Assembly (NCBI RefSeq): GCF_021390495.1
Contig: NZ_JAJEJP010000001.1
Location: forward strand, 496,001 to 560,000
Reading direction: 5' to 3'
Source of the DNA: Paraburkholderia sp. ZP32-5
Lineage (GTDB): Bacteria > Pseudomonadota > Gammaproteobacteria > Burkholderiales > Burkholderiaceae
DNA: 64,000 bases
Positions within the stretch are counted from its first letter, which is position 1, and each line of letters begins with the position of its first letter. A model generated the notes under the pieces. The model was not told the origin of the DNA, did no database searches, and saw nothing but the letters and a program-made list of their open reading frames with translations. Positions 9,016-18,676 of the stretch are shown in pieces. Both the position numbers and the translations under genes were made by a program.

Positions 9016-9555
9016 ATGCCGAAACCGCCGAAAATTCCGCAGTCCGTCCTCGTCGTCATCCACACGCCCGCGCTCGACGTGCTGTTGCTTGAGCGCGCCG
9101 ATCATGCCGGCTTCTGGCAGTCGGTGACCGGCTCGAAGGACCGGCTCGACGAACCGCTCGTCGACACGGCAGTGCGCGAAGTCGGCGAGGAAACCGGCAT
9201 CGTGATCGGCGGTGCGTCGGTGCCGCAAAGCGCGCTGTTCGACTGGCGCTATTCGATCGAATACGAGATCTACCCGGAATTCCGCCATCGCTATGAAGCC
9301 GGCGTGATCCACAACACCGAGCACTGGTTCAGCCTGCAGGTCCCCGAGCGGATCGACGTGGCAATCGCGCCGCGCGAACACACCGCGTTTCTATGGCTGC
9401 CGTATGAAGAGGCGGCATCGCGCTGTTTTTCGTCGTCGAATGCGGATGCGATCCTGCAGTTGCCACGCCGGCTCGGCGCGCGCGCGGCCAGCGCGCCGTC
9501 CGAGTTTCAACCCGATCCACGGACCGGCCCGCGAGCCGGGGAGCGTGGCCAGTGA
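9016..9555 (+). CDS. nudB: Dihydroneopterin triphosphate diphosphatase NudB
   Basis: A 179-residue Nudix hydrolase that removes pyrophosphate from dihydroneopterin triphosphate in folate synthesis. FWQSVTGS followed by the Nudix core REVGEETG (residues 54-61) matches the NudB subgroup; the box has one extra residue between the first Gly and the first Glu. The later segment VIHNTEHWFSLQVPE is also typical. The start at MPKPPKIP is chosen from the family; an in-frame ATG at 8980 would add 12 residues and no ribosome site decides between them. Its stop overlaps the GTG start of clsB, implying translational coupling. Confidence 0.9.
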   Translation: MPKPPKIPQSVLVVIHTPALDVLLLERADHAGFWQSVTGSKDRLDEPLVDTAVREVGEETGIVIGGASVPQSALFDWRYSIEYEIYPEFRHRYEAGVIHNTEHWFSLQVPERIDVAIAPREHTAFLWLPYEEAASRCFSSSNADAILQLPRRLGARAASAPSEFQPDPRTGPRAGERGQ

Positions 9556-10811
9556 GCGCTGGCGGCGCGGGTCGTTTCGCGCGGCTGCGGCACACGCTGC
9601 TCGGCCGCCGTTACTGGCAGCGCTACCGCTTCACCAGTAACAACGAAGTCAAGCTGCTGCGCTCCGGCGATCAATACTTCGACGCGCTGATCGAGCGCAT
9701 CGACGCCGCAGCGCAAAGTGTCGCGCTCGAAACCTACATCTTCTGCGACGACGACGCCGGCCAGGCCGTCAACGACGCGTTGCTGCGCGCCGCGTCGCGC
9801 GGCGTCAGGGTGCGCGTGATTACCGACGGCATCGGCACCGCGCGCCTGAAGATGTTCGAGCAATGGCCGCTCGCCGGCATCGACCATCGCATCTACAACC
9901 CTCATCTGTTCGGCCGCTTCGGCTTTTCGCGCACGCATCGCAAGCTCGCGATCATCGACGATCAGTACGCGTATTGTGGTGGCATCAACATTGTCGACGA
10001 CTACGAGAACAACGGCGAGAAGCTGCCATACCGCCGCTGGGATTTCGCGGTCGAGTTGCGCGGACCGGTGGTTGCCGACGTGCGCGACGCGTTCAACGTG
10101 CAGTGGCACCGGATTCGCGTCGGCCATCGGCCGCTCGACTCGATCAAGCCGGACCTCGAGCCGCACGACACCGCGTCGCTCGGCAGCCTGCGGCGGCGCC
10201 GGCGGCGCCGCAACGAAGAATTGTGGGCGGGCGGCGAACCGTGCGTTGCATTCGTCGCGCGCGACAACCTGATCAATCGCCGGGCGATCGAAAAGGCTTA
10301 TCTGACCGCCATCGGCCAGGCGCGCCACGAAATCCTGCTCGCCAATCCGTACTTCATGCCGGGGCGCAAGCTGCGCCGCGCGCTCGTATTCGCGGCCCAG
10401 CGTGGTTTGATCGTGAAGCTGATCATCGGGCGCAAGGAGTTCAAGGCGCTCGACTACGCGGTGCCGTTTCTCTATCACGCGCTGTTGCGCGCGGGCGTGC
10501 AGATCGCCGAGTACGAGAAGACGCTGCTGCACGGCAAGGTCGCGGTGGTCGATTCGAACTGGGCCACCGTCGGTTCGTCGAACCTTGACGCGCTTAGCCT
10601 GATGCTCAACAACGAAGCCAACGTGGTGATCGTGAACGACCCCGCGATCGCCGGGCTGCGCGACGCGATCCTCGGTGCGTTCGCGGACGCGCGCCGCATC
10701 GACGAAGCCCACTACGAATCGCGTCCGGCCCGGGTGCGCGCGATCAGCTGGATCGCGTACACGAGCTACCGCGTTGCAATGAAGCTGCTGACGGTCGGCG
10801 GCTACGACTAG
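9552..10811 (+). CDS. clsB: Cardiolipin synthase ClsB
   Basis: A 419-residue phospholipase D superfamily enzyme that makes cardiolipin at the inner membrane. Two HKD motifs are present: HRKLAIIDDQYAYCGGINI near residue 129 and LHGKVAVVDSNWATVGSSN near residue 326. There is no long N-terminal transmembrane region, which separates ClsB from ClsA. The GTG start overlaps the nudB stop by four bases. A Lys/Arg patch with RRRRRRN (about residue 215) is probably membrane-facing. The gene is followed by a 363-base gap before the TetR regulator. Confidence 0.93.
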   Translation: MSAGGAGRFARLRHTLLGRRYWQRYRFTSNNEVKLLRSGDQYFDALIERIDAAAQSVALETYIFCDDDAGQAVNDALLRAASRGVRVRVITDGIGTARLKMFEQWPLAGIDHRIYNPHLFGRFGFSRTHRKLAIIDDQYAYCGGINIVDDYENNGEKLPYRRWDFAVELRGPVVADVRDAFNVQWHRIRVGHRPLDSIKPDLEPHDTASLGSLRRRRRRRNEELWAGGEPCVAFVARDNLINRRAIEKAYLTAIGQARHEILLANPYFMPGRKLRRALVFAAQRGLIVKLIIGRKEFKALDYAVPFLYHALLRAGVQIAEYEKTLLHGKVAVVDSNWATVGSSNLDALSLMLNNEANVVIVNDPAIAGLRDAILGAFADARRIDEAHYESRPARVRAISWIAYTSYRVAMKLLTVGGYD

Positions 10812-11174
10812 CTTCCAGAAAACCCCGCGCCTGCTGCATCATGTCGGCGCGGACACGGTAATCGGCGACGATCGATGCCCCGCGCACACAAGCGTCGCTA
10901 GCCACGAATAACGAACAATGAACCGCGGCGAACGGGAAAAGAGAGAAAAGAACAGACGAGACAACTCACGAGAACACAAGCGCGCTGATCGGCAACCATC
11001 GATTCAAGGCAAACGCCTCTAAAAATAAGATTGATCTGATTGTCGAAAGCCGCAAAATTAGGAACCGGTTAGAAACCGGTTTCTAATAAAGTCCTTGTTT
11101 AGCGGACGGCAGCACTCAATAATAGTACGGCCGTTCGATTTTAATTTTGGCCACATTAGAACGGTAAAACAGCT
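10812..11174. other. AT-richer intergenic region before the TetR regulator
   Basis: This 363-base gap has clearly lower GC than its surroundings, especially from about 10900 on. It includes an A/G-rich stretch (10930-10980), a 34-codon open frame 10918-11022 without a ribosome site, and the palindromic operator at 11059-11086. No terminator with a T-run is visible after clsB. Confidence 0.6.
11059..11086. promoter_or_regulatory. PsrA-like palindromic operator upstream of tetR
   Basis: A perfect 18-base palindrome TTAGAAACCGGTTTCTAA occupies 11069-11086. A second, partly overlapping copy, TTAGGAACCGGTT, lies at 11059-11071. The core GAAAC-CG-GTTTC fits the published consensus for PsrA, a TetR-type regulator of beta-oxidation in Pseudomonas (G/C-AAAC-N2-4-GTTT-G/C). 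It is 88 bases upstream of the TetR ATG and overlaps AT-rich DNA that could form the promoter, so autorepression and control of the downstream genes are likely. Palindrome seen; binding inferred. Confidence 0.7.
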
Positions 11175-11774
11175 ATGCGAAAAGGCGAACAAACGCGAGC
11201 CGCGATTCTCGATGCAGCACTCGATCTGGCGAGCCGGGACGGACTGGAAGGTCTGACGATTGGCTTGCTCGCCGAGCGTATGCAGATGAGCAAGAGCGGA
11301 GTGTTCGCGCATTTCGGGTCGCGCGAGGATCTGCAGGTCGAGGTCGTGCGCGAATATCACCGCCGCTTCGAAGACGAAGTGTTCTACCCGAGCCTGCGCG
11401 AACCGCGCGGTCTGCCCCGCTTGCGCTCGATGATCTCCCGCTGGATCGAGAAGCGCATCCAGGAAGTCACGACCGGCTGCATCTACATCAGCGGCGCGGT
11501 CGAATACGACGACCGCGCGGACAGCCAGGTGCGCGAGCAACTGGTGTCGAGCGTGACGATGTGGCGAGCGGCGCTCACGCGGGCGATTTCGCAGGCGATG
11601 GAAGAAGGGCATCTGCGCGCCGACACCGATCCGCAGCTGATGCTGTTCGAACTGTATAGCGTCACGCTCGGTCTGCACCATGACGCACGCTTCCTGCATC
11701 TGCCCGATGCGGTGCGTCTCACGTGGGCCGCGCTGGAAAAACTGATTAATTCATATCAAAGCGAAAGCCGTTAG
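11175..11774 (+). CDS. TetR/AcrR family transcriptional regulator
   Basis: A 199-residue TetR-type repressor. The N-terminal DNA-binding domain is clear: RAAILDAALDLASRDGLEGLTIGLLAERM, then the recognition helix SKSGVFAHFGSREDL at about residues 39-53. The C-terminal ligand domain contains TTGCIYISGAVEYDDR and resembles the TetR_C group found beside fatty-acid genes. It stands 98 bases upstream of the acyl-CoA dehydrogenase, in the same direction, with a strong palindrome upstream. It is not an obvious orthologue of Pseudomonas PsrA, whose C-terminal half differs, but likely does the same job: sensing acyl-CoA and controlling the beta-oxidation genes that follow. Confidence 0.9.
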   Translation: MRKGEQTRAAILDAALDLASRDGLEGLTIGLLAERMQMSKSGVFAHFGSREDLQVEVVREYHRRFEDEVFYPSLREPRGLPRLRSMISRWIEKRIQEVTTGCIYISGAVEYDDRADSQVREQLVSSVTMWRAALTRAISQAMEEGHLRADTDPQLMLFELYSVTLGLHHDARFLHLPDAVRLTWAALEKLINSYQSESR

Positions 11775-11786
11775 CGGGGGCGCCGG

Positions 11787-11800
11787 CATTCCCGGGAATG
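11787..11800. promoter_or_regulatory. 14-bp perfect palindrome before the acyl-CoA dehydrogenase
   Basis: CATTCCCGGGAATG reads the same on both strands and lies between the TetR stop (11774) and the dehydrogenase start (11873). It has no T-run, so it is not a terminator. It may be an operator or a short mRNA hairpin. It does not match the GAAAC-type operator upstream of tetR. Confidence 0.35.
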
Positions 11801-11872
11801 TGCGGCGCGGAAGGTCCGTCCACGGACTCGGCCAACGGCCTGGCTTCTAGTCAAAACTTGGGAGAGAGAGTC

Positions 11873-13660
11873 ATGGGACAGTACGCCGCGCCGTTGCGCG
11901 ACATGCAATTCGTGTTGCACGAACTGCTCGACGTCGAAGCCGAACTGCGGCAGATGCCGAAGCACGCGGACCTCGATGTCGACACGATCAACGCGGTGCT
12001 CGAGGAAGCCGGCAAGTTCTGCTCCGAAGTGCTGTTCCCGCTCAACCACAGCGGCGATCAGGAAGGCTGCACGTACGCCGGCGACGGCGTCGTGATCACG
12101 CCGAAAGGTTTTAAGGAAGCCTACAAGCAATACGTCGAAGCCGGCTGGCCGGCTCTCGGCTGCGATCCGGAATACGGCGGCCAGGGGCTGCCGGCGTTCG
12201 TCAACAACGCGCTCTATGAAATGCTGAACTCGGCGAACCAGGCATGGACGATGTATCCGGGCCTGTCGCACGGCGCGTACGAATGCCTGCATGCGCACGG
12301 CACGCCGGAGCTGCAGCAGCGCTATCTGCCGAAGCTCGTCGCCGGCACGTGGACCGGCACGATGTGTCTGACCGAACCGCATTGCGGCACCGATCTCGGC
12401 ATCCTGCGCACGAAGGCCGAGCCGAACGGCGACGGTTCGTACTCGATCAGCGGCACGAAGATTTTCATTTCGAGCGGCGAGCACGACATGGCGGAGAACA
12501 TCGTCCACCTGGTACTCGCGCGTCTGCCGGATGCGCCGCAGGGCACCAAGGGTATATCGCTGTTCATCGTGCCGAAGTTCGTGCCGAACGAAGCGGGCGA
12601 GCCGGGCGAGCGCAACGGCGTGAAGTGCGGTTCGATCGAACACAAGATGGGCATCCACGGCAACGCGACCTGCGTGATTAATCTCGACAACGCGAAGGGC
12701 TGGCTCGTCGGCGAGCCGAACAAAGGCCTGAATGCGATGTTCGTGATGATGAACGCCGCGCGTCTCGGCGTCGGCATGCAGAGCCTCGGGCTTACCGAAG
12801 TCGCATATCAGAACTCGCTGACTTACGCGAAAGAGCGTCTGCAGATGCGCTCGTTGACCGGCCCGAAGGCGCCGGAAAAGGCCGCCGATCCGATCATCGT
12901 GCATCCGGACGTGCGCCGCATGCTGCTCACGCAGAAGGCCTACGCTGAAGGCGGCCGCGCGTTCTCGTACTGGGCGGCGCTGCATATCGACAAAGAACTG
13001 TCGCACGCCGACGAAGCTGCGGGCAAGGAAGCGGCCGACCTCGTCGCGCTGCTCACGCCGATCCTGAAAGCGTTCCTGTCGGACAACGCGTTCGAGGGCA
13101 CCAATCACGCGATGCAGATCTACGGCGGCCACGGCTTCATCGCCGAATGGGGCATGGAGCAATACGTGCGCGATGCGCGCATCAACATGATCTACGAAGG
13201 CACCAACGGCATTCAGGCGCTCGACCTGCTCGGCCGCAAAGTGCTCGGCGACATGGGCGCGAAGATGAAGAAGTTCGGCAAGCTGGTCGCCGAATTCGTC
13301 GAAGCCGAAGGCATCAGGCCGGAGATGCAGGAGTTCGTGAACCCGCTCGCCGACATCGGCGAAAAGGTGCAGAAGCTGACGATGGAAATCGGCATGAAGG
13401 CGATGCAGAACCCGGACGAAGTGGGCGCTGCCGCGGTGCCGTATCTGCGCACGGTCGGCCATCTGGTGTTCTCGTACTTCTGGGCGCGCATGGCGCGCAT
13501 CGCGTTGGATAAAGAGGCCTCGGGCGATCCGTTCTACAAGGCCAAGCTCGCCACCGCGCGCTTCTACTTCGCGAAGCTGCTGCCCGAAACGGCGATGACG
13601 ATCCGCCAGGCGCGCGCCGGCTCGAAGCCGATGATGGACGTCGAAGAAGCATTGTTCTGA
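11873..13660 (+). CDS. Acyl-CoA dehydrogenase, long FadE-like form
   Basis: A 595-residue flavoenzyme that makes the first double bond in fatty-acid beta-oxidation. After an N-terminal helical part (QFVLHELLDVEAEL), the FAD/acyl-CoA core holds MCLTEPHCGTDLGILRTKA (about residue 164) and ISGTKIFISSGEHD, the usual flavin-binding strands. The catalytic-base region IYEGTNGIQALDLLGRK is at about residue 440. About 130 residues beyond the core form the extra C-terminal domain of this subfamily. The start is set by the GGAGAGAGAG ribosome site eight bases from ATG 11873. Genes for the remaining steps of the cycle follow in order. Confidence 0.95.
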   Translation: MGQYAAPLRDMQFVLHELLDVEAELRQMPKHADLDVDTINAVLEEAGKFCSEVLFPLNHSGDQEGCTYAGDGVVITPKGFKEAYKQYVEAGWPALGCDPEYGGQGLPAFVNNALYEMLNSANQAWTMYPGLSHGAYECLHAHGTPELQQRYLPKLVAGTWTGTMCLTEPHCGTDLGILRTKAEPNGDGSYSISGTKIFISSGEHDMAENIVHLVLARLPDAPQGTKGISLFIVPKFVPNEAGEPGERNGVKCGSIEHKMGIHGNATCVINLDNAKGWLVGEPNKGLNAMFVMMNAARLGVGMQSLGLTEVAYQNSLTYAKERLQMRSLTGPKAPEKAADPIIVHPDVRRMLLTQKAYAEGGRAFSYWAALHIDKELSHADEAAGKEAADLVALLTPILKAFLSDNAFEGTNHAMQIYGGHGFIAEWGMEQYVRDARINMIYEGTNGIQALDLLGRKVLGDMGAKMKKFGKLVAEFVEAEGIRPEMQEFVNPLADIGEKVQKLTMEIGMKAMQNPDEVGAAAVPYLRTVGHLVFSYFWARMARIALDKEASGDPFYKAKLATARFYFAKLLPETAMTIRQARAGSKPMMDVEEALF

Positions 13661-13682
13661 CGTTCACGCGCTGACGTTCACA

Positions 13683-13726
13683 CGAGGCGCTCCGCATGCA
13701 TCGAAGCATGAATCCCGGGCGCCTCG
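13683..13726 (+). other. Intercistronic stem-loop between dehydrogenase and FadB-like gene
   Basis: CGAGGCGC (13683-13690) pairs with GCGCCTCG (13719-13726), and inside it CATGC pairs with GCATG. There is no T-run, so it is more likely an mRNA-stability or processing element than a terminator. It lies in the 147-base gap between the two genes. Confidence 0.5.
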
Positions 13727-13807
13727 CTTCAGCTCTACATCACGACACACACCGCGCGAAGCATCGATAAATCTTCGCGCCACCGCACAACTCCCCGGAG
13801 AAACGAC

Positions 13808-16243
13808 GTGAGTAATCTGATCATTCGCAAGGTAGCCGTGCTAGGCGCCGGCGTGATGGGCGCGCAGATCGCCGCGCACCTGATCAACGCCAAGGTGCCG
13901 GTACTGCTGTTCGATCTGCCCGCGAGGGACGGCCCGAAGAACGCGATCGCGCTGAAGGCGATCGAGAACCTGAAGAAATTGTCGCCGGCGCCGTTCGGTG
14001 TGAAGGACGACGCGCAATACATCCAGCCCGCGAACTACGATGACGACATCGCGAAGCTCGCCGAGTGCGATCTCGTGATCGAAGCGATCGCCGAGCGGAT
14101 GGACTGGAAGCACGACCTGTACAAGAAAGTCGCGCCGCACATCGCCCCGCACGCGATCTTCGCGACCAACACGTCGGGCCTGTCGATCACCGCGCTGTCG
14201 GAAGGTTTCGCGGATGAACTGAAGGCGCGCTTTTGCGGTGTGCACTTCTTCAATCCGCCGCGCTATATGCATCTGGTCGAACTGATCCCGACCGCGGCAA
14301 CGCGCCCGGACATTCTCGATCAGCTCGAAACCTTCCTGACCAGCGTGGTCGGCAAGGGCGTGGTGCGCGCGAAGGACACGCCGAACTTCATCGCGAACCG
14401 GGTCGGTATTTTCTCGATTCTCGCGGTGATCGCCGAAGCCGCGAAGTTCGGTCTGCGCTTCGATGAAGTGGACGACCTGACCGGTTCGCGCCTCGGCCGC
14501 GCGAAGTCGGCGACGTTCCGCACCGCCGACGTGGTCGGTCTCGACACGATGGCGCACGTGATCAAGACGATGCAGGACACGTTGCCGGACGATCCGTTTT
14601 TCCCGATCTACGAAACGCCGGCCGTGCTCGCCGAACTCGTGAAGAAAGGCGCGCTCGGCCAGAAGACCGGCGCCGGCTTCTACAGGAAGGAAGGCAAGGC
14701 GATCAAGGTGCTCGATCCGAACACCGGCGACTATGTCGACGGCGGCGCGAAGGCGGACGAAATCATCGGCCGCATCCTGAAGCGTCCGGCCGCCGAGCGT
14801 CTGAAGCTGCTGCGCGAAACGGAGCATCCGCAGGCGCAGTTCCTGTGGGCGATTTTCCGCGACGTCTATCACTACATCGCGGTGCATCTGGAGTCGATCG
14901 CGGACAACGCGCGCGATGTCGATCTCGCGATCCGCTGGGGCTTCGGCTGGAGCGAAGGCCCGTTCGAAGGCTGGCAGACGGCCGGCTGGAAGCAGGTCGC
15001 CGAGTGGGTGCAAGAGGACATCGCGGCGGGCAAGGGGCTCGCCAATGTACCGCTGCCGTCGTGGGTGATGGAAGGCGCGGTTGCCGAAAACGGCGGCGTG
15101 CATAGCAATGAAGGTTCATGGTCGCCGGCCGCGCAGACCTTCGTGCCGCGCTCGTCACTCGACGTGTACCGCAAGCAGGTATTCCGCGCGCCGCTCGCCG
15201 GCGAAACCGGCGCCGATCCGAAGACCTATGGCAAGACGCTGTTCGAGACCGACGCGGTGCGTGCATGGGTCGACGATCGCGCGGGCGAGGACGACGTGCT
15301 GATCGTGTCGTTCAAAAGCAAGATGAACACGATCGGACCGGCGGTGATCGACGGTTTTACGCAGGCGATCGAACTCGCGGAGAAGGACTACAAGGGCGTC
15401 GTCGTGTGGCAGACGGCTTCGCTGAAGCTCGGCACGCCGGGCGGTCCGTTCTCGGCGGGCGCGAATCTCGAAGAGGCGCTGCCGGCGTTCATGATGGGCG
15501 GCGCGAAGGGCATCGAGCCGTTCGTGAAGAAATTCCAGCAAGGCATGTTGCGCGTGAAATACGCGAATGTGCCGGTGATTTCGGCGATCTCGGGCATCGC
15601 GCTGGGTGGCGGCTGCGAGCTTGCGCTGCATAGCGCGAAGCGCGTCGCGCATATCGAGAGCTATCTGGGTCTCGTCGAAGTCGGTGTGGGCCTGGTGCCG
15701 GCGGGCGGTGGTCTGAAGGAAGCGGCGTTGCGCGCGGCGGAAGCCGCGACTCAGTTCGGCGCGACCAACGATCTGCTGAAGTTCCTGCAAAAGTCGTTCG
15801 AAAACGCGGCGATGGCGAAGGTGTCGGGCTCCGCGCTCGATGCACGCGCAATGGGTTATCTGAAGCCGTCGGACCCGATCGTGTTCAACGTGTTCGAACT
15901 GCTCGACGTCGCGAAGAAGGAAGCACGCGCGCTCGCCGCGGCCGGTTACCGTGCGCCGCTGCGCGCGGTGCAGGTGCCGGTTGCGGGACGCTCGGCGATC
16001 TCGACGATCAAGGCGTCGCTGGTGAACATGCGCGACGGCCGCTTTATCAGCGAGCACGATTTCCTGATCGCGAGCCGTATCGCGGAAGCGGTGTGCGGCG
16101 GCGACGTCGAAGCGGGCAGCCTCGTCGATGAGGAATGGCTGCTGCAACTGGAGCGGCGCGCGTTCGTCGATCTGCTCGGCACGCAGAAGACGCAGGAACG
16201 GATCATGGGCATGCTGCAGACCGGCAAACCGGTGCGCAACTAA
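13808..16243 (+). CDS. 3-hydroxyacyl-CoA dehydrogenase / enoyl-CoA hydratase (FadB/FadN-like)
   Basis: An 811-residue bifunctional enzyme for the second and third steps of beta-oxidation. The domain order is dehydrogenase first, hydratase last, the reverse of E. coli FadB and like FadN-type proteins. The NAD-binding motif VAVLGAGVMGAQIAAH starts at residue 9; the catalytic His is in GVHFFNPPRYMHLVEL. The C-terminal crotonase domain has both acidic residues expected for hydration, in ALGGGCELAL and in YLGLVEVGVGLVPAGGG. The GTG start has a CGGAGAAA site upstream. It is flanked by the acyl-CoA dehydrogenase and the thiolase. Confidence 0.95.
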   Translation: MSNLIIRKVAVLGAGVMGAQIAAHLINAKVPVLLFDLPARDGPKNAIALKAIENLKKLSPAPFGVKDDAQYIQPANYDDDIAKLAECDLVIEAIAERMDWKHDLYKKVAPHIAPHAIFATNTSGLSITALSEGFADELKARFCGVHFFNPPRYMHLVELIPTAATRPDILDQLETFLTSVVGKGVVRAKDTPNFIANRVGIFSILAVIAEAAKFGLRFDEVDDLTGSRLGRAKSATFRTADVVGLDTMAHVIKTMQDTLPDDPFFPIYETPAVLAELVKKGALGQKTGAGFYRKEGKAIKVLDPNTGDYVDGGAKADEIIGRILKRPAAERLKLLRETEHPQAQFLWAIFRDVYHYIAVHLESIADNARDVDLAIRWGFGWSEGPFEGWQTAGWKQVAEWVQEDIAAGKGLANVPLPSWVMEGAVAENGGVHSNEGSWSPAAQTFVPRSSLDVYRKQVFRAPLAGETGADPKTYGKTLFETDAVRAWVDDRAGEDDVLIVSFKSKMNTIGPAVIDGFTQAIELAEKDYKGVVVWQTASLKLGTPGGPFSAGANLEEALPAFMMGGAKGIEPFVKKFQQGMLRVKYANVPVISAISGIALGGGCELALHSAKRVAHIESYLGLVEVGVGLVPAGGGLKEAALRAAEAATQFGATNDLLKFLQKSFENAAMAKVSGSALDARAMGYLKPSDPIVFNVFELLDVAKKEARALAAAGYRAPLRAVQVPVAGRSAISTIKASLVNMRDGRFISEHDFLIASRIAEAVCGGDVEAGSLVDEEWLLQLERRAFVDLLGTQKTQERIMGMLQTGKPVRN

Positions 16244-16269
16244 AGCGGCGACGGCAACAATGTGCATGG

Positions 16270-16303
16270 GACCAGAGTAAGCGCTCAAGCGCTAACTCTG
16301 GTC
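16270..16303 (+). other. 34-base inverted repeat between FadB-like gene and thiolase
   Basis: GACCAGAGT (16270-16278) and ACTCTGGTC (16295-16303) are exact complements, and the inner AGCGCT repeats also pair, leaving one A·A mismatch and a tiny loop. The element ends six bases before the thiolase ribosome site (AGGAG). It may act as a stem-loop on the mRNA or as an operator. It has no T-run. Confidence 0.55.
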
Positions 16304-16321
16304 GACACAGGAGATTCACAA

Positions 16322-17521
<1,200 letters not shown>

Positions 17522-17573
17522 GCGGGTTCGCCATGGTCCGCGCGGCGATTGCCTTTGTCGCGCCGGACCACGC

Positions 17574-17609
17574 AACGGTTCGCAGGCCGCCTGGCTTGCG
17601 AACCGTTTT
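17574..17609 (+). terminator. Hairpin after the thiolase gene, weak terminator
   Basis: AACGGTTCGCA (17574-17584) pairs perfectly with TGCGAACCGTT (17597-17607), with a 12-base loop and only four T residues at the end. It lies 53 bases after the thiolase stop and 33 bases before the next ATG. It could reduce, but probably not abolish, transcription of the isomerase-like gene. Confidence 0.6.
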
Positions 17610-17641
17610 CACATTCAGCAGCACCGAAAGGAGACAGCGGG

Positions 17642-18427
17642 ATGACGACTAGCGGGATGACGACGGATATTCTGATCGAGCGCGCCGACGCGGTGCTGAC
17701 GATCGCCTTCAACCGGCCCGGCAGAAAGAACGCGATCACGGCCGCGATGTATCAGACGATGGCCGACGCGCTCGTCGATGCGCAGCGCGACACGTCGGTG
17801 CGCGCGATCCTGATTCGCGGCAGCGCGGGCATTTTCAGCGCGGGCAACGATCTCGAAGATTTCATGAAGGCGCCGCCGGCCGGCGAGGATGCACCGGTGT
17901 TCCAGTTCCTGCGCGCGATCAGCTCGATGGAGAAGCCGGTGGTGGTGGCGGTCGCGGGACCGGCGGTCGGCATCGGCACGACGCTGCTGTTGCACTGCGA
18001 TCTGGTGTACGCGGCCGACACCGCGAGCTTCTCGCTGCCGTTCACGCAGCTCGGGCTGTGCCCGGAAGCGGCGTCGAGCCTGCTGTTGCAGCGCGTCGCC
18101 GGCTATCAGGCTGCGGCCGAAAAGCTGCTGCTCGGCGAGGCGTTCGATGCGGCCGAAGCGCATCGGATGGGCTTCGTGAATCGCGTGCTGCCGGCGGGTG
18201 AAGTCGAAGCGTTCGCCGCTGCTCAGGCCGCGAAGCTGGCTGCGTTGCCGGCGTCGTCGTTACGGGTGACGAAGAGTTTGATGAAGCGCGCAAGCCAGCA
18301 GGAACTGCGCACGCAGATGACCGAGGAAGCCGTGCACTTCGGCAAGATGCTGCTCGCACCGGAAGCGGCCGAGGCATTCAAGGCGTTCTTCGAGAAGCGC
18401 AAGCCGGATTTCCGGCAGTTTGATTGA
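17642..18427 (+). CDS. Crotonase-family protein, probable delta3,delta2-enoyl-CoA isomerase
   Basis: A 261-residue crotonase. The oxyanion-hole strand FSAGNDLEDF is at residues 65-74 and the second at AGPAVGIGTTLLLHCD. The two Glu residues used by hydratases are missing: the GGGCE position reads VGIGTTL and the PE position reads LPF. A Glu is instead present in LGLCPEAASS (residue 142), the place of the catalytic Glu in Eci-type isomerases (SPEGCSS in the human peroxisomal enzyme). The protein therefore more likely moves double bonds of unsaturated fatty acids than hydrates enoyl-CoA. Start chosen for AAAGGAGA eight bases upstream; a second in-frame ATG follows five codons later. Confidence 0.85.
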   Translation: MTTSGMTTDILIERADAVLTIAFNRPGRKNAITAAMYQTMADALVDAQRDTSVRAILIRGSAGIFSAGNDLEDFMKAPPAGEDAPVFQFLRAISSMEKPVVVAVAGPAVGIGTTLLLHCDLVYAADTASFSLPFTQLGLCPEAASSLLLQRVAGYQAAAEKLLLGEAFDAAEAHRMGFVNRVLPAGEVEAFAAAQAAKLAALPASSLRVTKSLMKRASQQELRTQMTEEAVHFGKMLLAPEAAEAFKAFFEKRKPDFRQFD

Positions 18428-18445
18428 GCGAGGTGCGGGCGAAAA

Positions 18446-18480
18446 GGTGGCGTGATCGGCGTGCGTGCAGCCACCGTTTT
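18446..18480 (+). terminator. Possible terminator of the beta-oxidation genes
   Basis: GGTGGC (18446-18451) pairs with GCCACC (18470-18475), followed by G and four T residues. The stem is short and the loop long (18 bases), so confidence is low. The remaining 200 bases to the fdhD stop hold nothing I can identify. Confidence 0.35.
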
Positions 18481-18676
18481 AGGCAGAAATGGCGATGTCG
18501 GTAACGATGGCGGCGCGGCAGAGCCGATGCACCGCCGCTGCCTGCCGCAATTGATCTGATCATTTCGCGGCTTATCGACGTGCTTCGCTTTTCGTTTGCC
18601 GACGACCGTTACGGCGCGCCGCCCCCAATCGCTACGCCTCGATTAACCGTTCGTTCGTCTGCGCGGTTTTAATCGC

